NCBI GenBank assembly: GCA_900545335.1
Contig: UQYP01000010.1
Location: forward strand, 1 to 64,000
DNA: 64,000 bases
Source: an uncultured Sutterella sp.
GTDB taxonomy: Bacteria; Pseudomonadota; Gammaproteobacteria; Burkholderiales; Burkholderiaceae_F
Reading direction: 5' to 3'
A program made the translations under genes and the position numbers. The notes below the pieces were generated by a model. The model was not told the DNA's origin, searched no databases, and worked only from the letters and a program-made list of their open reading frames with translations. Below are positions 53,981-62,362 of this stretch, piece by piece. The stretch's first letter is position 1; every line of letters begins with the position of its first letter.

Positions 53981-54922
53981 ATGTTCCTCGGATTTTTGTT
54001 TGCCGTTTTAGCCTGTGCTATCTGGGGGCTCATCTATATCTTCCCATTGATTTTGCCCGAATATGATCCGGTCTTAATTGCCTCGGCCCGTTTTGCTGTT
54101 TACGGTCTGGCGTGTCTCGCATTAGTGCCTTTTCAATTTGAAGAACTGAAAAAACTCTCTCGAAGTGACTGGTTTTTAGCGATGAGACTCGCCTTTTTCG
54201 GCAGTTTCGTCTACTACTGGGCTTTGGTGATGGGGGTTAATCTCGCCGGCGCGCCTGTGACCGGTATGCTCATGTGCTGGATTCCGGTTTTGGTCGCAGT
54301 TGTTTCTAATCTGCGAGGCAAAAAGCAGGGGCTTTCCATTGCCTGGAGCCGACTGATTCTTCCTTTAGCCCTGATTCTTTGCGGCATGGTGGTGGCTAAT
54401 TGGACCGAGTTTTACTATGCGGTTAATGTTCAGGCGGCTTCTCCCATGCAGTTTTGGTCAGGGGTAGGGTGCGGAGTGATTTCTCTTTTAATGTGGACGT
54501 GGTATCCGATCCGCAATTCCGACTGGCTTTTGGCCAATCGCAAAAAGGGACCTAAAGTTTGGGCTACGGCTCAAGGGTTGGCGATTCTGCCTTTTACGCT
54601 TTTAGGTTTTATTGCAGTTTCCGTTTTTATTGAACCGGCTGATTTCGGTCTTTTGGGACCTGAGCCTCTTAAATTTGTTCTCGTGATGCTTGTCGCGGGC
54701 ATTGTCTGCTCTTGGGTGGGAGCGGCCTGCTGGAATGCGATGAGTGAGCGGCTGCCACCGGCTTTAGGCGGCCAGCTCATTGTTTTTGAAACAATTTTCT
54801 CTGTTATCTATGCGCTTTTGTGGCGCGGTCAATGGCCGACTCTCTCTATGACTATAGGGATGATCATGTTGGTAGCCGGCGTCTTAACAGCTCTTCGGGT
54901 TTTCAGAAACGTACGGGTTTAA
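53981..54922 (+). CDS. EamA/DMT family transporter
   Basis: A 313-residue inner-membrane protein with about ten hydrophobic segments in two EamA repeats; the start MFLGFLFAVLACAIWGLIYIFPLIL is typical. ATG 53981 is preferred to the TTG 36 bases upstream, which would put charged residues before TM1. The substrate is unknown. It lies between ftsH and sbcB. Confidence 0.82.
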   Translation: MFLGFLFAVLACAIWGLIYIFPLILPEYDPVLIASARFAVYGLACLALVPFQFEELKKLSRSDWFLAMRLAFFGSFVYYWALVMGVNLAGAPVTGMLMCWIPVLVAVVSNLRGKKQGLSIAWSRLILPLALILCGMVVANWTEFYYAVNVQAASPMQFWSGVGCGVISLLMWTWYPIRNSDWLLANRKKGPKVWATAQGLAILPFTLLGFIAVSVFIEPADFGLLGPEPLKFVLVMLVAGIVCSWVGAACWNAMSERLPPALGGQLIVFETIFSVIYALLWRGQWPTLSMTIGMIMLVAGVLTALRVFRNVRV

Positions 54923-54970
54923 GGGATTTTTGTCATAATTGCGCCATAGAAAAATTTGGGAAATGAATTT

Positions 54971-56443
54971 ATGACGACTTTTCTTTGGCACGACTACGAA
55001 ACCTTTGGCTTAAGTCCGAGTCTGGACCGACCGGCTCAGTTTGCAGCAATCAGAACCGACGAAAATCTCAACACGGTGGGCCAGCCTATCTGTGTTTACT
55101 GCAAACCCTCCTTGGATACCATGCCCAGTCCCCAGAGCATTCTGATTACGGGCATTTTGCCTCAGTACTGTGAGGAGCACGGACTCTCGGAAGCTGATTT
55201 TGCAAAACTCATTCATAAAGAAATGATTGAAGAGAACACGATCAGTGTCGGCTACAACTCCATGCGTTTTGACGATGAAGTGACGCGTTTTACGTTTTGG
55301 AGAAATTTCCTGCCGCCATACGATCGTGAGTTTGATCACGGGTGCTCCCGCTTTGACCTTTTCCCTCTGGTGGTTGCGACTTGGGCATTAAGACCCCAAG
55401 GGATTCAATGGCCGATGGTTGAAGGGGAAAAGAGACCCTCATTCAGATTGGAACATTTGTCAGCTGCTAATGGCCTTTCGCACGAGCATGCTCACGATGC
55501 TTTAAGTGACGTTGAGGCCACGATTGAAATGGCGCGCCTAATCCGTGAAAAGCAGCCCAAACTTTGGGAATTTGCTCTTCGCAATCGATCAAAAAAAGCC
55601 GTAACAGCGATGATTGAAAGCGATAAACCTCTTCTTTGGGTGAGCCCCATTCATGGTTCTGAGCGCGGCTACATTCGCTTAGTAAAGTCTTTGGGAATGA
55701 TGCCCGGCCGCTCCGGCCAAGTCCTGATGTGGGATCTGATGCAGGATCCGAGTGAATTATTCGAGCTTTCCGCCCAAGAGGTTCGCTCGCGTCTTTTTGT
55801 CAAAGACGAGGAGCTGCCTGAAGGCAAAACGAGACTTCCGATCTTTCTTTGTAAGATCAACCAGGCACCCTTTATTGTGAATCATTGGGGGGTGTTGAGC
55901 GAAGAGCGTGCCCGAGAGTTCGGAATTGATAAAGCGCTCGCCTATAAACACTATGAAGCGTTATTGCCTCACATCAATCAGCTTCAGGGGCTTTGGGCAG
56001 AAGCGTTTGAAAAAGACGAAAGTAAAGAGCAGGAAAAGCCCGATGTGGATGCAGCGCTTTATAGCGGAGGCTTTGCTTCATTTAATGATAAAAGGCTCAT
56101 TTCGCAAGTCTCGCGTATGACGCCTGAGGCTATTGCCGAAGGGGCGCAGGCCGGGCGTCTTGCCTTTGAAGACAGCCGCTACGACGAGATGCTTTTTAGG
56201 TGGCGCGCGAGAAACTGGCCTCAGACTTTGACAGCCGAAGAACTTCAACGTTGGGCTAAGTGCCGTGAAGCCAGATTGATGCAAGGTGAGGGAGGCGCCC
56301 GAACGCTCGAAACTTTTGCAGAAGAGCTCGAAGCCTTGACTGATGAGTTCGGAGAAAATGTTGATGAACGCACAGAAGAGCTTTGCGGAGCGCTCTACGA
56401 CTGGATGGAAATCGTCAGTAATTCTTTGGATGAGCCTTTCTGA
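54971..56443 (+). CDS. sbcB: Exodeoxyribonuclease I
   Basis: A 490-residue 3'-5' single-strand DNA exonuclease. The DEDDh residues are seen in HDYETFGLSPSLDRPAQFAAIRTD (Asp, Glu), GYNSMRFDDEVTR (Asp) and HAHDALSDVEATI (His, Asp). The SH3-like and C-terminal domains follow as in E. coli ExoI. The start at 54971 (MTTFLWHDYETFG) is used; a TTG five codons earlier is possible. Confidence 0.93.
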   Translation: MTTFLWHDYETFGLSPSLDRPAQFAAIRTDENLNTVGQPICVYCKPSLDTMPSPQSILITGILPQYCEEHGLSEADFAKLIHKEMIEENTISVGYNSMRFDDEVTRFTFWRNFLPPYDREFDHGCSRFDLFPLVVATWALRPQGIQWPMVEGEKRPSFRLEHLSAANGLSHEHAHDALSDVEATIEMARLIREKQPKLWEFALRNRSKKAVTAMIESDKPLLWVSPIHGSERGYIRLVKSLGMMPGRSGQVLMWDLMQDPSELFELSAQEVRSRLFVKDEELPEGKTRLPIFLCKINQAPFIVNHWGVLSEERAREFGIDKALAYKHYEALLPHINQLQGLWAEAFEKDESKEQEKPDVDAALYSGGFASFNDKRLISQVSRMTPEAIAEGAQAGRLAFEDSRYDEMLFRWRARNWPQTLTAEELQRWAKCREARLMQGEGGARTLETFAEELEALTDEFGENVDERTEELCGALYDWMEIVSNSLDEPF

Positions 56444-56450
56444 TTTCTGC

Positions 56451-56490
56451 AAGGGGATAAGCCGGGATAAGTGGGGATAAGTAGGGACAT
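56451..56490. repeat. Tandem 10-bp repeat after sbcB
   Basis: Three units NNGGGGATAA-like plus one partial unit stand in tandem with a strict 10-base period just downstream of the sbcB stop (repeat core GGGATAAG). It is too short to be a CRISPR. It could bind a protein on one helical face or be a slippage-born repeat. Confidence 0.55.
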
Positions 56491-56520
56491 CTTGGCTAAG
56501 TTGGAGAAAGTTTAAAAAAT

Positions 56521-56560
56521 GCCGGGCCAAAGAGTTCAGAACTCATGCCCGGCCATTTTT
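56521..56560. terminator. Terminator between sbcB and metQ
   Basis: GCCGGGC (56521-56527) pairs with GCCCGGC (56547-56553) around an inner GAGTT/AACTC stem, followed by a T-run on the plus strand; it also suits the convergent metNIQ transcript. Confidence 0.8.
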
Positions 56561-56563
56561 TAG

Positions 56564-57427
56564 CTAGTAGGTGTATTTTTCAGCGCCTTGCCAGGCAGGT
56601 GTATAGGCTCCTTTATAAGCTTTCATTAAAGTCGTGGCGGTTTCATGCGTTTGGTAAGCCTGAACCACTTTCAGATAGACGGGATTATCTTTATCGGCTT
56701 CACGAGCGGCAATGATATTGACGAGCTGACCGACTTGAGGATTGACTTTGGGATCTAAATTTTCAGCATAAATTGAATCAGTAAAGGCATCAAGACCGGC
56801 GGTGTAGGCGTTGCCGCCATTGATAATGCAAGCTGTGACATCGGGAAGCAGCCGAGCGAGAATGCCGGATTCGGCTTCGCGGATTTTGATTTTCACTTTG
56901 TACTCGGTGATATCCAGTTTTGTGGGTACATAGCCTTTGGTCGGATCGACTTTAATGAGGCCTGCGGCTTCCAAGAGCTTAATGGCGCGGCCGCCGTTTG
57001 TGAGATCAGAAGGAATGGCGATAATATCGCCGTCTTTGATATCGGCAAGAGATTTGATTTTGTCTTTATTGTGATAGATGCGAAGGGGCGTAATCAGTGT
57101 GTCACCGATTGAGACAATCTTGTAGCCGTTGCGCTCAATATCATTGGCTAAATAGGCCTTGTGCTGGAAAGCATTTAAATCGATTTCACCGTCAGCCAAA
57201 GCCCGGTTAGGTGTTGCGTAATCGCTGTACTTAATTAATTTGACACGGATTTTGTCAGGGGCAAGGAGTTCATTGATTGTGTCCCATTGAGCTACGTAGT
57301 CGCCTACGACGCCCACGGTGACCTCTTGAAAGTCTTCTGCTGCCCAGGCAGAAGAGATCAGGCCTGAAGAGAAGGCGCAGGCGCAGCCGATGGTGACTAA
57401 AGACTGAAGAAAAGTACGTTTATTCAT
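56564..57427 (-). CDS. metQ: Methionine ABC transporter substrate-binding protein
   Basis: A 287-residue NlpA/MetQ-family binding protein. The signal peptide could be cleaved at SAWA-AED or at the cysteine in VTIGC; the lipobox is imperfect. Family motifs are VGVVGDYVAQWDTI, the YSDYATPNRALADGEIDLNAFQHKAYL region and IIAAREADKDNP. It captures D/L-methionine in the periplasm for MetNI. It is the last gene of metNIQ. Confidence 0.93.
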   Translation of the reverse strand: MNKRTFLQSLVTIGCACAFSSGLISSAWAAEDFQEVTVGVVGDYVAQWDTINELLAPDKIRVKLIKYSDYATPNRALADGEIDLNAFQHKAYLANDIERNGYKIVSIGDTLITPLRIYHNKDKIKSLADIKDGDIIAIPSDLTNGGRAIKLLEAAGLIKVDPTKGYVPTKLDITEYKVKIKIREAESGILARLLPDVTACIINGGNAYTAGLDAFTDSIYAENLDPKVNPQVGQLVNIIAAREADKDNPVYLKVVQAYQTHETATTLMKAYKGAYTPAWQGAEKYTY

Positions 57428-57457
57428 TTTTGGTCTCCAAAAATCAGTTGATAAGAA

Positions 57458-58138
57458 TTAGTGTGAAGTTTTTCGAATAATCCATTGACCGAAACATTGC
57501 ACAACCGTAATCACCGCCAAAATGATGATGACCGTGAGCCAAATCATGTCGCGATAGCCCATTTGATAGCCGTAGCGAATGGCAAAGTCACCCAGACCTC
57601 CGGCACCGATCGCCCCGGCAATCGCCGTAATACCGATAAAGCTCACAAAGGTGATGAGGGTGACTCGGGTGATGCCGGGAATGGATTCTCTTAAATAGAC
57701 GCCGAAGATGATTTGCGGGACAGAAAAACCCATAGCAAGGCTTGCCTCAATGAGACCGTCGTCTAAATCGCTTAATACAGACTCAATTTGGCGAGCGAAG
57801 AAAGGAACTGTTCCGAAAACGAGCGCAACAAAAGAACCCGTCACGCCTGAGCCCGTTCCTACCAGAAAGCGGCTCAACGGAATCAGGAGCACAATCAGGA
57901 TGATGAAAGGAATCGAACGGATAATGTCAATACTTTTATCTAAGCTTAAAAAGAGCCACCGGTTTTGCCAGAGACCGCCCTGACGGGTAATGACGAGTAA
58001 AACGCCGATCGCTACTCCGAGAAACCAGGCAATGGTGCCTGAGACCGCAACCATTGTGGCGGTTTGCCAAAAGCACTCAATGAGTTCAGGGCCTAAACGA
58101 TCAATATGCGGCAAAAAATACGTAATGATTTCGTTCAT
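57458..58138 (-). CDS. metI: Methionine ABC transporter permease
   Basis: A 226-residue inner-membrane permease with about five TM segments and the EAA loop (EASLAMGFSVPQIIFGVYLRESIPGI) that contacts MetN. It overlaps the end of metN by four bases and precedes metQ by 30 bases, so the three are one operon. Confidence 0.95.
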   Translation of the reverse strand: MNEIITYFLPHIDRLGPELIECFWQTATMVAVSGTIAWFLGVAIGVLLVITRQGGLWQNRWLFLSLDKSIDIIRSIPFIILIVLLIPLSRFLVGTGSGVTGSFVALVFGTVPFFARQIESVLSDLDDGLIEASLAMGFSVPQIIFGVYLRESIPGITRVTLITFVSFIGITAIAGAIGAGGLGDFAIRYGYQMGYRDMIWLTVIIILAVITVVQCFGQWIIRKTSH

Positions 58139-59163
58139 CTTAAAACCTCCACAATGACTTTTTGATCGATTAAAAATTGACGGGCTTTTTCGATTTGACC
58201 GGCTTCGCCCTCAATGGCTACGCCCAGTTTCCCAACGATGCATTCTTTAAAGTAATCGATATTGCCGTAGATGATGTTGGCCTTGACTTCAAAGCGGCGG
58301 TAAAGCTCACTCATCAAAGGTTCCCCCGCCACAGCGCCCCGATAAGTTAAGAACCAGACAGGCTGACTGGGTTTAATGCCGGTAATGGCGCTATTGAGCT
58401 TGATGAGGTCAGAAAAAGCTTCAAAGTTATCGGCTGCCTGGATAAAGCTTTTGGTAATAGGCGCTTGAGGAGCACTGAAAACATCCACAATGTTGCCTTC
58501 TTCAACCACCACGCCTTTTTGCATGACAGCCACACGGTCGCAGATTTCTTTAATGACTTCCATCTGATGCGTGATCACAACGAGCGTGATTCCTAAGCGG
58601 GCATTGACTTCTTTTAATAGCTGCAAAATAGAGTGAGTTGTTTGGGGATCCAAGGCACTGGTGGCTTCGTCGCACAGAAGCACTTTGGGGTCGTTAGCAA
58701 GCGCTCTCGCAATAGCTACACGCTGCTTTTGGCCGCCTGAGAGCTCAGACGGATAGCTTTGCGCTTTGTCGCTCAGACCGACCAAATCAAGGAGCTTTTT
58801 AATTTTTTGACTGCGCTCTGAAGCCGTAAGTTCAGTCAGTTTGAGAGGTAATTCGATATTTTCAAAAACTGTGCGAGAGGGCATGAGGTTAAAGTGCTGA
58901 AAAATCATGCCGATTCTTTGGCGGATCTGACGAAGTTTTTTGCCTTCGTAATGACTGATGTCTTCTGAGTTAATGATGACGCGGCCTTTTTCGGGTTTTT
59001 CCAATAAGTTGATGCAGCGAACGAGAGTGGATTTGCCTGCGCCCGAAAAACCGATGATGCCGAAGATTTCTCCCTGTCGGATTTCAAGTGTGACGTCTTT
59101 GACGGCCTCAACACTTTGGCCGTTTATTTGAAAGGTTTTTGATATGTTTTCTAGTTTGATCAT
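58135..59163 (-). CDS. metN: Methionine ABC transporter ATP-binding protein
   Basis: A 342-residue ATPase: Walker A GFSGAGKST, signature LSGGQKQRVAIARAL, Walker B VLLCDEATSALD, and a C-terminal NIL/ACT-like domain (about residues 260-342) that gives methionine trans-inhibition. ATG 59163 (MIKLEN) has AAGGA upstream; the in-frame upstream extension belongs to the leader and is not considered coding. Expression is probably controlled by the leader at 59164-59471. Confidence 0.94.
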   Translation of the reverse strand: MIKLENISKTFQINGQSVEAVKDVTLEIRQGEIFGIIGFSGAGKSTLVRCINLLEKPEKGRVIINSEDISHYEGKKLRQIRQRIGMIFQHFNLMPSRTVFENIELPLKLTELTASERSQKIKKLLDLVGLSDKAQSYPSELSGGQKQRVAIARALANDPKVLLCDEATSALDPQTTHSILQLLKEVNARLGITLVVITHQMEVIKEICDRVAVMQKGVVVEEGNIVDVFSAPQAPITKSFIQAADNFEAFSDLIKLNSAITGIKPSQPVWFLTYRGAVAGEPLMSELYRRFEVKANIIYGNIDYFKECIVGKLGVAIEGEAGQIEKARQFLIDQKVIVEVLR

Positions 59164-59363
59164 CTTTAATCCTTCGGTCACACCGGATGCAGATGCATCA
59201 AACTTTTTGAGCGTCAACTCAGTGCCTAAGTTCTGAGGTCTCAATACCAAAAATATTTGGTGTGACGTCTAATTTAAATTGTTGAATTGAAGGAGAAGAA
59301 ATATCGTTCGTATTGAGACCTTCCGAACGATACTTTTTGCGGAGCGCGGTGCTCCGAAGGTCC
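59164..59363 (-). promoter_or_regulatory. Candidate methionine attenuator of metNIQ
   Basis: On the minus-strand RNA, P1 pairs GGTGCTC (59373-59367) with GAGCACC (59354-59348), starting in the last leader codons. P2 pairs GACCTTC (59362-59356, in the P1 loop) with GAAGGTC (59323-59317). P3 pairs TATCGTTCG (59332-59324) with CGAACGATA (59310-59302), has the P2 3' strand in its loop and is followed by TTTCTTCT. P1, P2 and P3 thus exclude each other in the order protector, antiterminator, terminator. Further pairings lie downstream: GGTCTCAATAC (59320-59310) with 59247-59237, and GTCACACC (59266-59259) with 59184-59177 near the metN start. It matches no SAM riboswitch core known to me. Confidence 0.7.
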
Positions 59364-59471
59364 TTAGAGCACCATCGTCATCATGCACATTCGCATTTCA
59401 AAAGCACAGTCAGCACCACTCGACCGTGATGCGGCCGTGGCTGAAAGTGTGTTCTGATGCGTTAAGTGCAT
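59364..59471 (-). CDS. Methionine-rich leader peptide of metNIQ
   Basis: A 35-residue leader peptide. The start ATG at 59471 has AGGA upstream at good spacing. The last ten residues are MRMCMMTMVL, with five methionines, directly before TAA. The final codons form the 5' strand of the P1 hairpin. This is the layout of amino acid leader peptides such as TrpL and HisL, in which a ribosome stalled at the control codons decides between alternative RNA hairpins. Here scarce Met-tRNA would stall the ribosome, block P1, allow P2 and permit transcription of metNIQ. No such peptide with methionine control codons is known to me. Confidence 0.7.
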   Translation of the reverse strand: MHLTHQNTLSATAASRSSGADCAFEMRMCMMTMVL

Positions 59472-59520
59472 GGTTAATTCCTGTACTCTAAAAAGTAGAA
59501 ATCTCGAAAGAGATGGTCTT

Positions 59521-59549
59521 AGGTTAGAGAAGTCATAAGGATAGTTCAA
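59521..59549 (-). promoter_or_regulatory. Likely promoter of the metNIQ leader
   Basis: On the minus strand TTGAAC (59549-59544) and TAACCT (59526-59521) stand 17 bases apart, about 50 bases before the leader ATG. The -35 match is good, the -10 fair. Confidence 0.5.
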
Positions 59550-59666
59550 GAGGCAAACCGAAAATATTTCCCGGTTCTGAGTTTAAATACTTAGTTTGTG
59601 CCGGTCATTACTTAAGTATTTTGATTTAGACGAAAGTCGAAAATTAAAATCAATTGAGCAAAAAAA

Positions 59667-59698
59667 CGGGAGTGTTGAAAACCCTTCCAACACTCCCG
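59667..59698 (-). terminator. Terminator after glnS
   Basis: CGGGAGTGTTG (59667-59677) and CAACACTCCCG (59688-59698) form a perfect 11-bp stem; on the minus strand it is followed by a run of T residues. Confidence 0.92.
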
Positions 59699-59720
59699 AG
59701 GATATTAGATCAGCAAGAAA

Positions 59721-61799
59721 TTATTTTTTCATGCGATTTTCTTTCAAACCGACAGACAGGTTAAAGACCGGATGTTCGGCCGTGTGATCAACGCGGTCAG
59801 CAACAAAGTAACCCGTGCGTTCCAATTGGAACTTTTCATCGGGCAGGGCTTGGGCCAAAGCCGGTTCAATAAAGCCCTTAACCACTTTGAGGCTATCGGG
59901 ATTTAAAAGCGTACGATAGTCGGCATCCACGGCATCAGGCTGTGCGACAGCAAAGAGTCGGTCATAAAGGCGGAACTCTGCTTCAACCGCAGTCTTGGCA
60001 TCCACGAAATGGATGGCCGCCTTGGTCTTAACTGCTTCAGAGCCTGCGCTGCCGCTCTTTGTTTCGGGCAGGTAGCGGCAGTGAACAGCCACCACTTTAC
60101 CGTTTTCGTCTTTATCCACCGAGGTCGGCACGACAACATAGGCGTAGCGCAGACGCACGGGCTTAGCTTCAGAGCCATCGGCTGGAATCGTTAAGCGGCG
60201 ATAGCCCTTGGGAGGCACTTCAGCAAAGTCGCTTTCATCAATCCAAAGTTCACGGGAGAAACTCACCTCACGCGTACCCAATTCCGGCTTTTGAGGATGG
60301 TTCGGTGCCGTGAGCGTTTCGGTTTGATTTTCCGGATAGTTGTCAATAATGAGCTTTAACGGATGAACCACACCGATGCGGCGCATGGCGCGGCCTTCGA
60401 GGTCTTCACGCAGACAGGCTTCCAACACGGAGTAATCAATGAGACCGCCCGCAACACGGGACACACCGCAGCGTTCAGCAAAAAGCTGAATGGCTTCAGG
60501 CGTATAACCTCTTCTACGCAAGCCGAAAATGGTCGGCATACGCGGATCGTCCCAGCCGTTTACGAGGTTTTCCTTCACTAACTGAATGAGCTTGCGCTTA
60601 CTCACAACAACGTGCGAGAGGTTCAGACGATTGAATTCGTACTGATGAGAAAGCAGGAAGAAATTGGGACGCACAACATCAAGCGCAGCTTGAAGCAGCG
60701 GCGTGTAATGTTCGGGCTGCGTCAAAAGCAATGCCCAGAAAGCTTCTGCGCGGATGCCCAATAATTTTTCGGGTCCAAGGTTATCGCTCCAGGCATCAAG
60801 AATTTCAGCCAAAGCTTTTTCAGGCGCACTCAATCCGAGTTTATTGCGGTGCTGATAGCAGGCACGCATAAAGGCAAGAGCCCGTTCATCTTCACCCTTA
60901 CTCATCTTAAGCAGGATAGCCTTGGCTTCTTCAAACTGCGGAGCACGCAAAACGGGGATAGAGCGTTCCAGTGCCCAGTCATAGAATGCGCGCTGATCTT
61001 CAAATTCGAGCGTGCAGATGGAGTGCGTAATGTTTTCAAGCGTATCTTCGATCGGGTGAGCGAAGGTGTACATCGGATAGATGCACCATTTATTGCCCGT
61101 GCGGTGATGCTCGGCAAAACGGATACGATAAATCGCCGGGTCACGCAGGTTGATGTTGGGGCTTGCCATATCGATTTTGGCACGCACGACCATGGAGCCT
61201 TCGGCGTGTTTGCCGTCACGCATTTCACGGAAAAGACGAAGGTTTTCTTCGATCGGGCGGTCACGGTAGGGAGAGTTCTTACCGGGTTCGGTTAAGGTGC
61301 CACGATTGGCATGCATTTCTTCCGGCGTTTGCTCATCGACATAGGCAAAACCGGTCTTTACCAAATGCTCGGCGCAGTCATACATCCACTGGAAGTAGTC
61401 GCTTGCGAAGTAGAGATTGTCTTCCGTGCCGTGCTTCCAGTCAAAGCCCAGCCATTGGACGGATTCTTTGATGGAGTCTACGTATTCCTGATCTTCCTTG
61501 ACGGGGTTGGTGTCGTCAAAGCGCATATGGCAGTAGCCGCCGTAATCACGGGCAAGACCGAAATTCAGGCAAATACTTTTAGCATGGCCGATATGCAGAT
61601 AGCCGTTCGGTTCGGGCGGAAAACGCGTACGAATGCGGGCGGGATCTTCCACGCCGCCTTGAGCCTGCTCACTGTAAGGAGCAGGATGACCGCACCACAG
61701 TCTCGGGCGGTTGGCATTTCGGGCCAAATCTTCATCAATAATGTTTCGAATAAAGTTGGTGACCTGTGCACCGTTTTCTTTGTTTTCCGTCGTGGACAT
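59721..61799 (-). CDS. glnS: Glutaminyl-tRNA synthetase with a ~100-residue catalytic-domain insertion
   Basis: A 692-residue class I synthetase that charges tRNA-Gln. The HIGH-type motif PEPNGYLHIGHAKS, the acceptor-binding GTLTEPGKNSPYRDR region and the KMSKS-like VVSKRKL are present, followed by the anticodon-binding beta barrels. E. coli GlnRS has 554 residues. Here about 99 residues (285-383, helical, from RAPQFEEAKAILL to RPNFFLL) are inserted between the IPV end of the acceptor domain and HQYEFNRLNL before the KMSKS loop. No frameshift is visible. The role of the insert is unknown. A strong terminator follows. Confidence 0.93.
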   Translation of the reverse strand: MSTTENKENGAQVTNFIRNIIDEDLARNANRPRLWCGHPAPYSEQAQGGVEDPARIRTRFPPEPNGYLHIGHAKSICLNFGLARDYGGYCHMRFDDTNPVKEDQEYVDSIKESVQWLGFDWKHGTEDNLYFASDYFQWMYDCAEHLVKTGFAYVDEQTPEEMHANRGTLTEPGKNSPYRDRPIEENLRLFREMRDGKHAEGSMVVRAKIDMASPNINLRDPAIYRIRFAEHHRTGNKWCIYPMYTFAHPIEDTLENITHSICTLEFEDQRAFYDWALERSIPVLRAPQFEEAKAILLKMSKGEDERALAFMRACYQHRNKLGLSAPEKALAEILDAWSDNLGPEKLLGIRAEAFWALLLTQPEHYTPLLQAALDVVRPNFFLLSHQYEFNRLNLSHVVVSKRKLIQLVKENLVNGWDDPRMPTIFGLRRRGYTPEAIQLFAERCGVSRVAGGLIDYSVLEACLREDLEGRAMRRIGVVHPLKLIIDNYPENQTETLTAPNHPQKPELGTREVSFSRELWIDESDFAEVPPKGYRRLTIPADGSEAKPVRLRYAYVVVPTSVDKDENGKVVAVHCRYLPETKSGSAGSEAVKTKAAIHFVDAKTAVEAEFRLYDRLFAVAQPDAVDADYRTLLNPDSLKVVKGFIEPALAQALPDEKFQLERTGYFVADRVDHTAEHPVFNLSVGLKENRMKK

Positions 61800-61941
61800 A
61801 CGATAGTCTCAAAAATGAAGCAGTAAGAAACTTTAAATTTTAATGCTTTTCAATGAACTTGGCTTGAAATTTATCGAGGCGGTTCCCAAAGTGACAATCT
61901 TTGAGTTGTTCAGTTTGGGATGGTCGTGACCATTTAAGTGA

Positions 61942-62313
61942 TCAGTTGGCATGACGAGCAAGGGCTTCTTTTGTGACTTTTTCGATGAAATCAAAAATAC
62001 TGCCTACAACTCGATCGGCGTAACGTTTACGCAGATTTTTTGAGACAACACCATTCAGATCTAAACAACCGTTAATCAGATGATGCAGGATTGTTTCCTG
62101 TATGTCGTATCTTTCGTTGACAGCTCGATGAATTTCATCGAAGCACATTAAATAGTTTACCTCCTGACGAAGATGTATGTTTAGTGCCTCATCTGCCATT
62201 TCCAGCCCGAATTCTGCGCAAGACGTGGCATCCCAGTAGCGGTAGATGACGTCGCTGCCCTTGAATCGAAAATCGTAGTCATGATCGGCAATCCAGGTGA
62301 CAGACCACCAAAG
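61942..62313 (-). pseudogene. C-terminal remnant resembling a Fic-family protein
   Basis: The frame reads from just after a stop at 62314-62316 (LWWSVTWIADHDYDF...) to 61942, about 123 codons, with no start codon before the Met at 62199. The stretch YRYWDATSCAEF...EVNYLMCFDEI...NGVVSKNLRKR resembles the C-terminal part of Fic-family AMP-transferases. The catalytic HPFx[DE]GNGR motif is not present and would lie further upstream, beyond the IS607-type element. The most likely reading is that the element cut the gene. A free-standing small protein from 62199 is the alternative. Confidence 0.55.
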
Positions 62314-62335
62314 CTAGAAACTGCTATAATAAACA

Positions 62336-62353
62336 TATCTAATCCTATCTAAT
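62336..62353 (+). promoter_or_regulatory. Direct repeats and -10 box at the IS607 left end
   Basis: TATCTAAT occurs at 62336-62343 and 62346-62353, a 10-base period, just before the tnpA start. A perfect TATAAT lies at 62325-62330. The repeats are probable binding sites of the TnpA MerR-like domain for synapsis or autoregulation. Confidence 0.55.
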
Positions 62354-62362
62354 ATTATTTAA

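Noticed and set aside
59164..59250. N-terminal extension of MetN
   Set aside because: The frame is open upstream, but it overlaps the leader stems, is not like MetN, and the ATG at 59163 has a good ribosome binding site.
59164..59363. Named SAM riboswitch upstream of metN
   Set aside because: The sequence shows no SAM-I, SAM-II or SAH core that I recognise, and the leader peptide with ordered alternative stems explains the region better.
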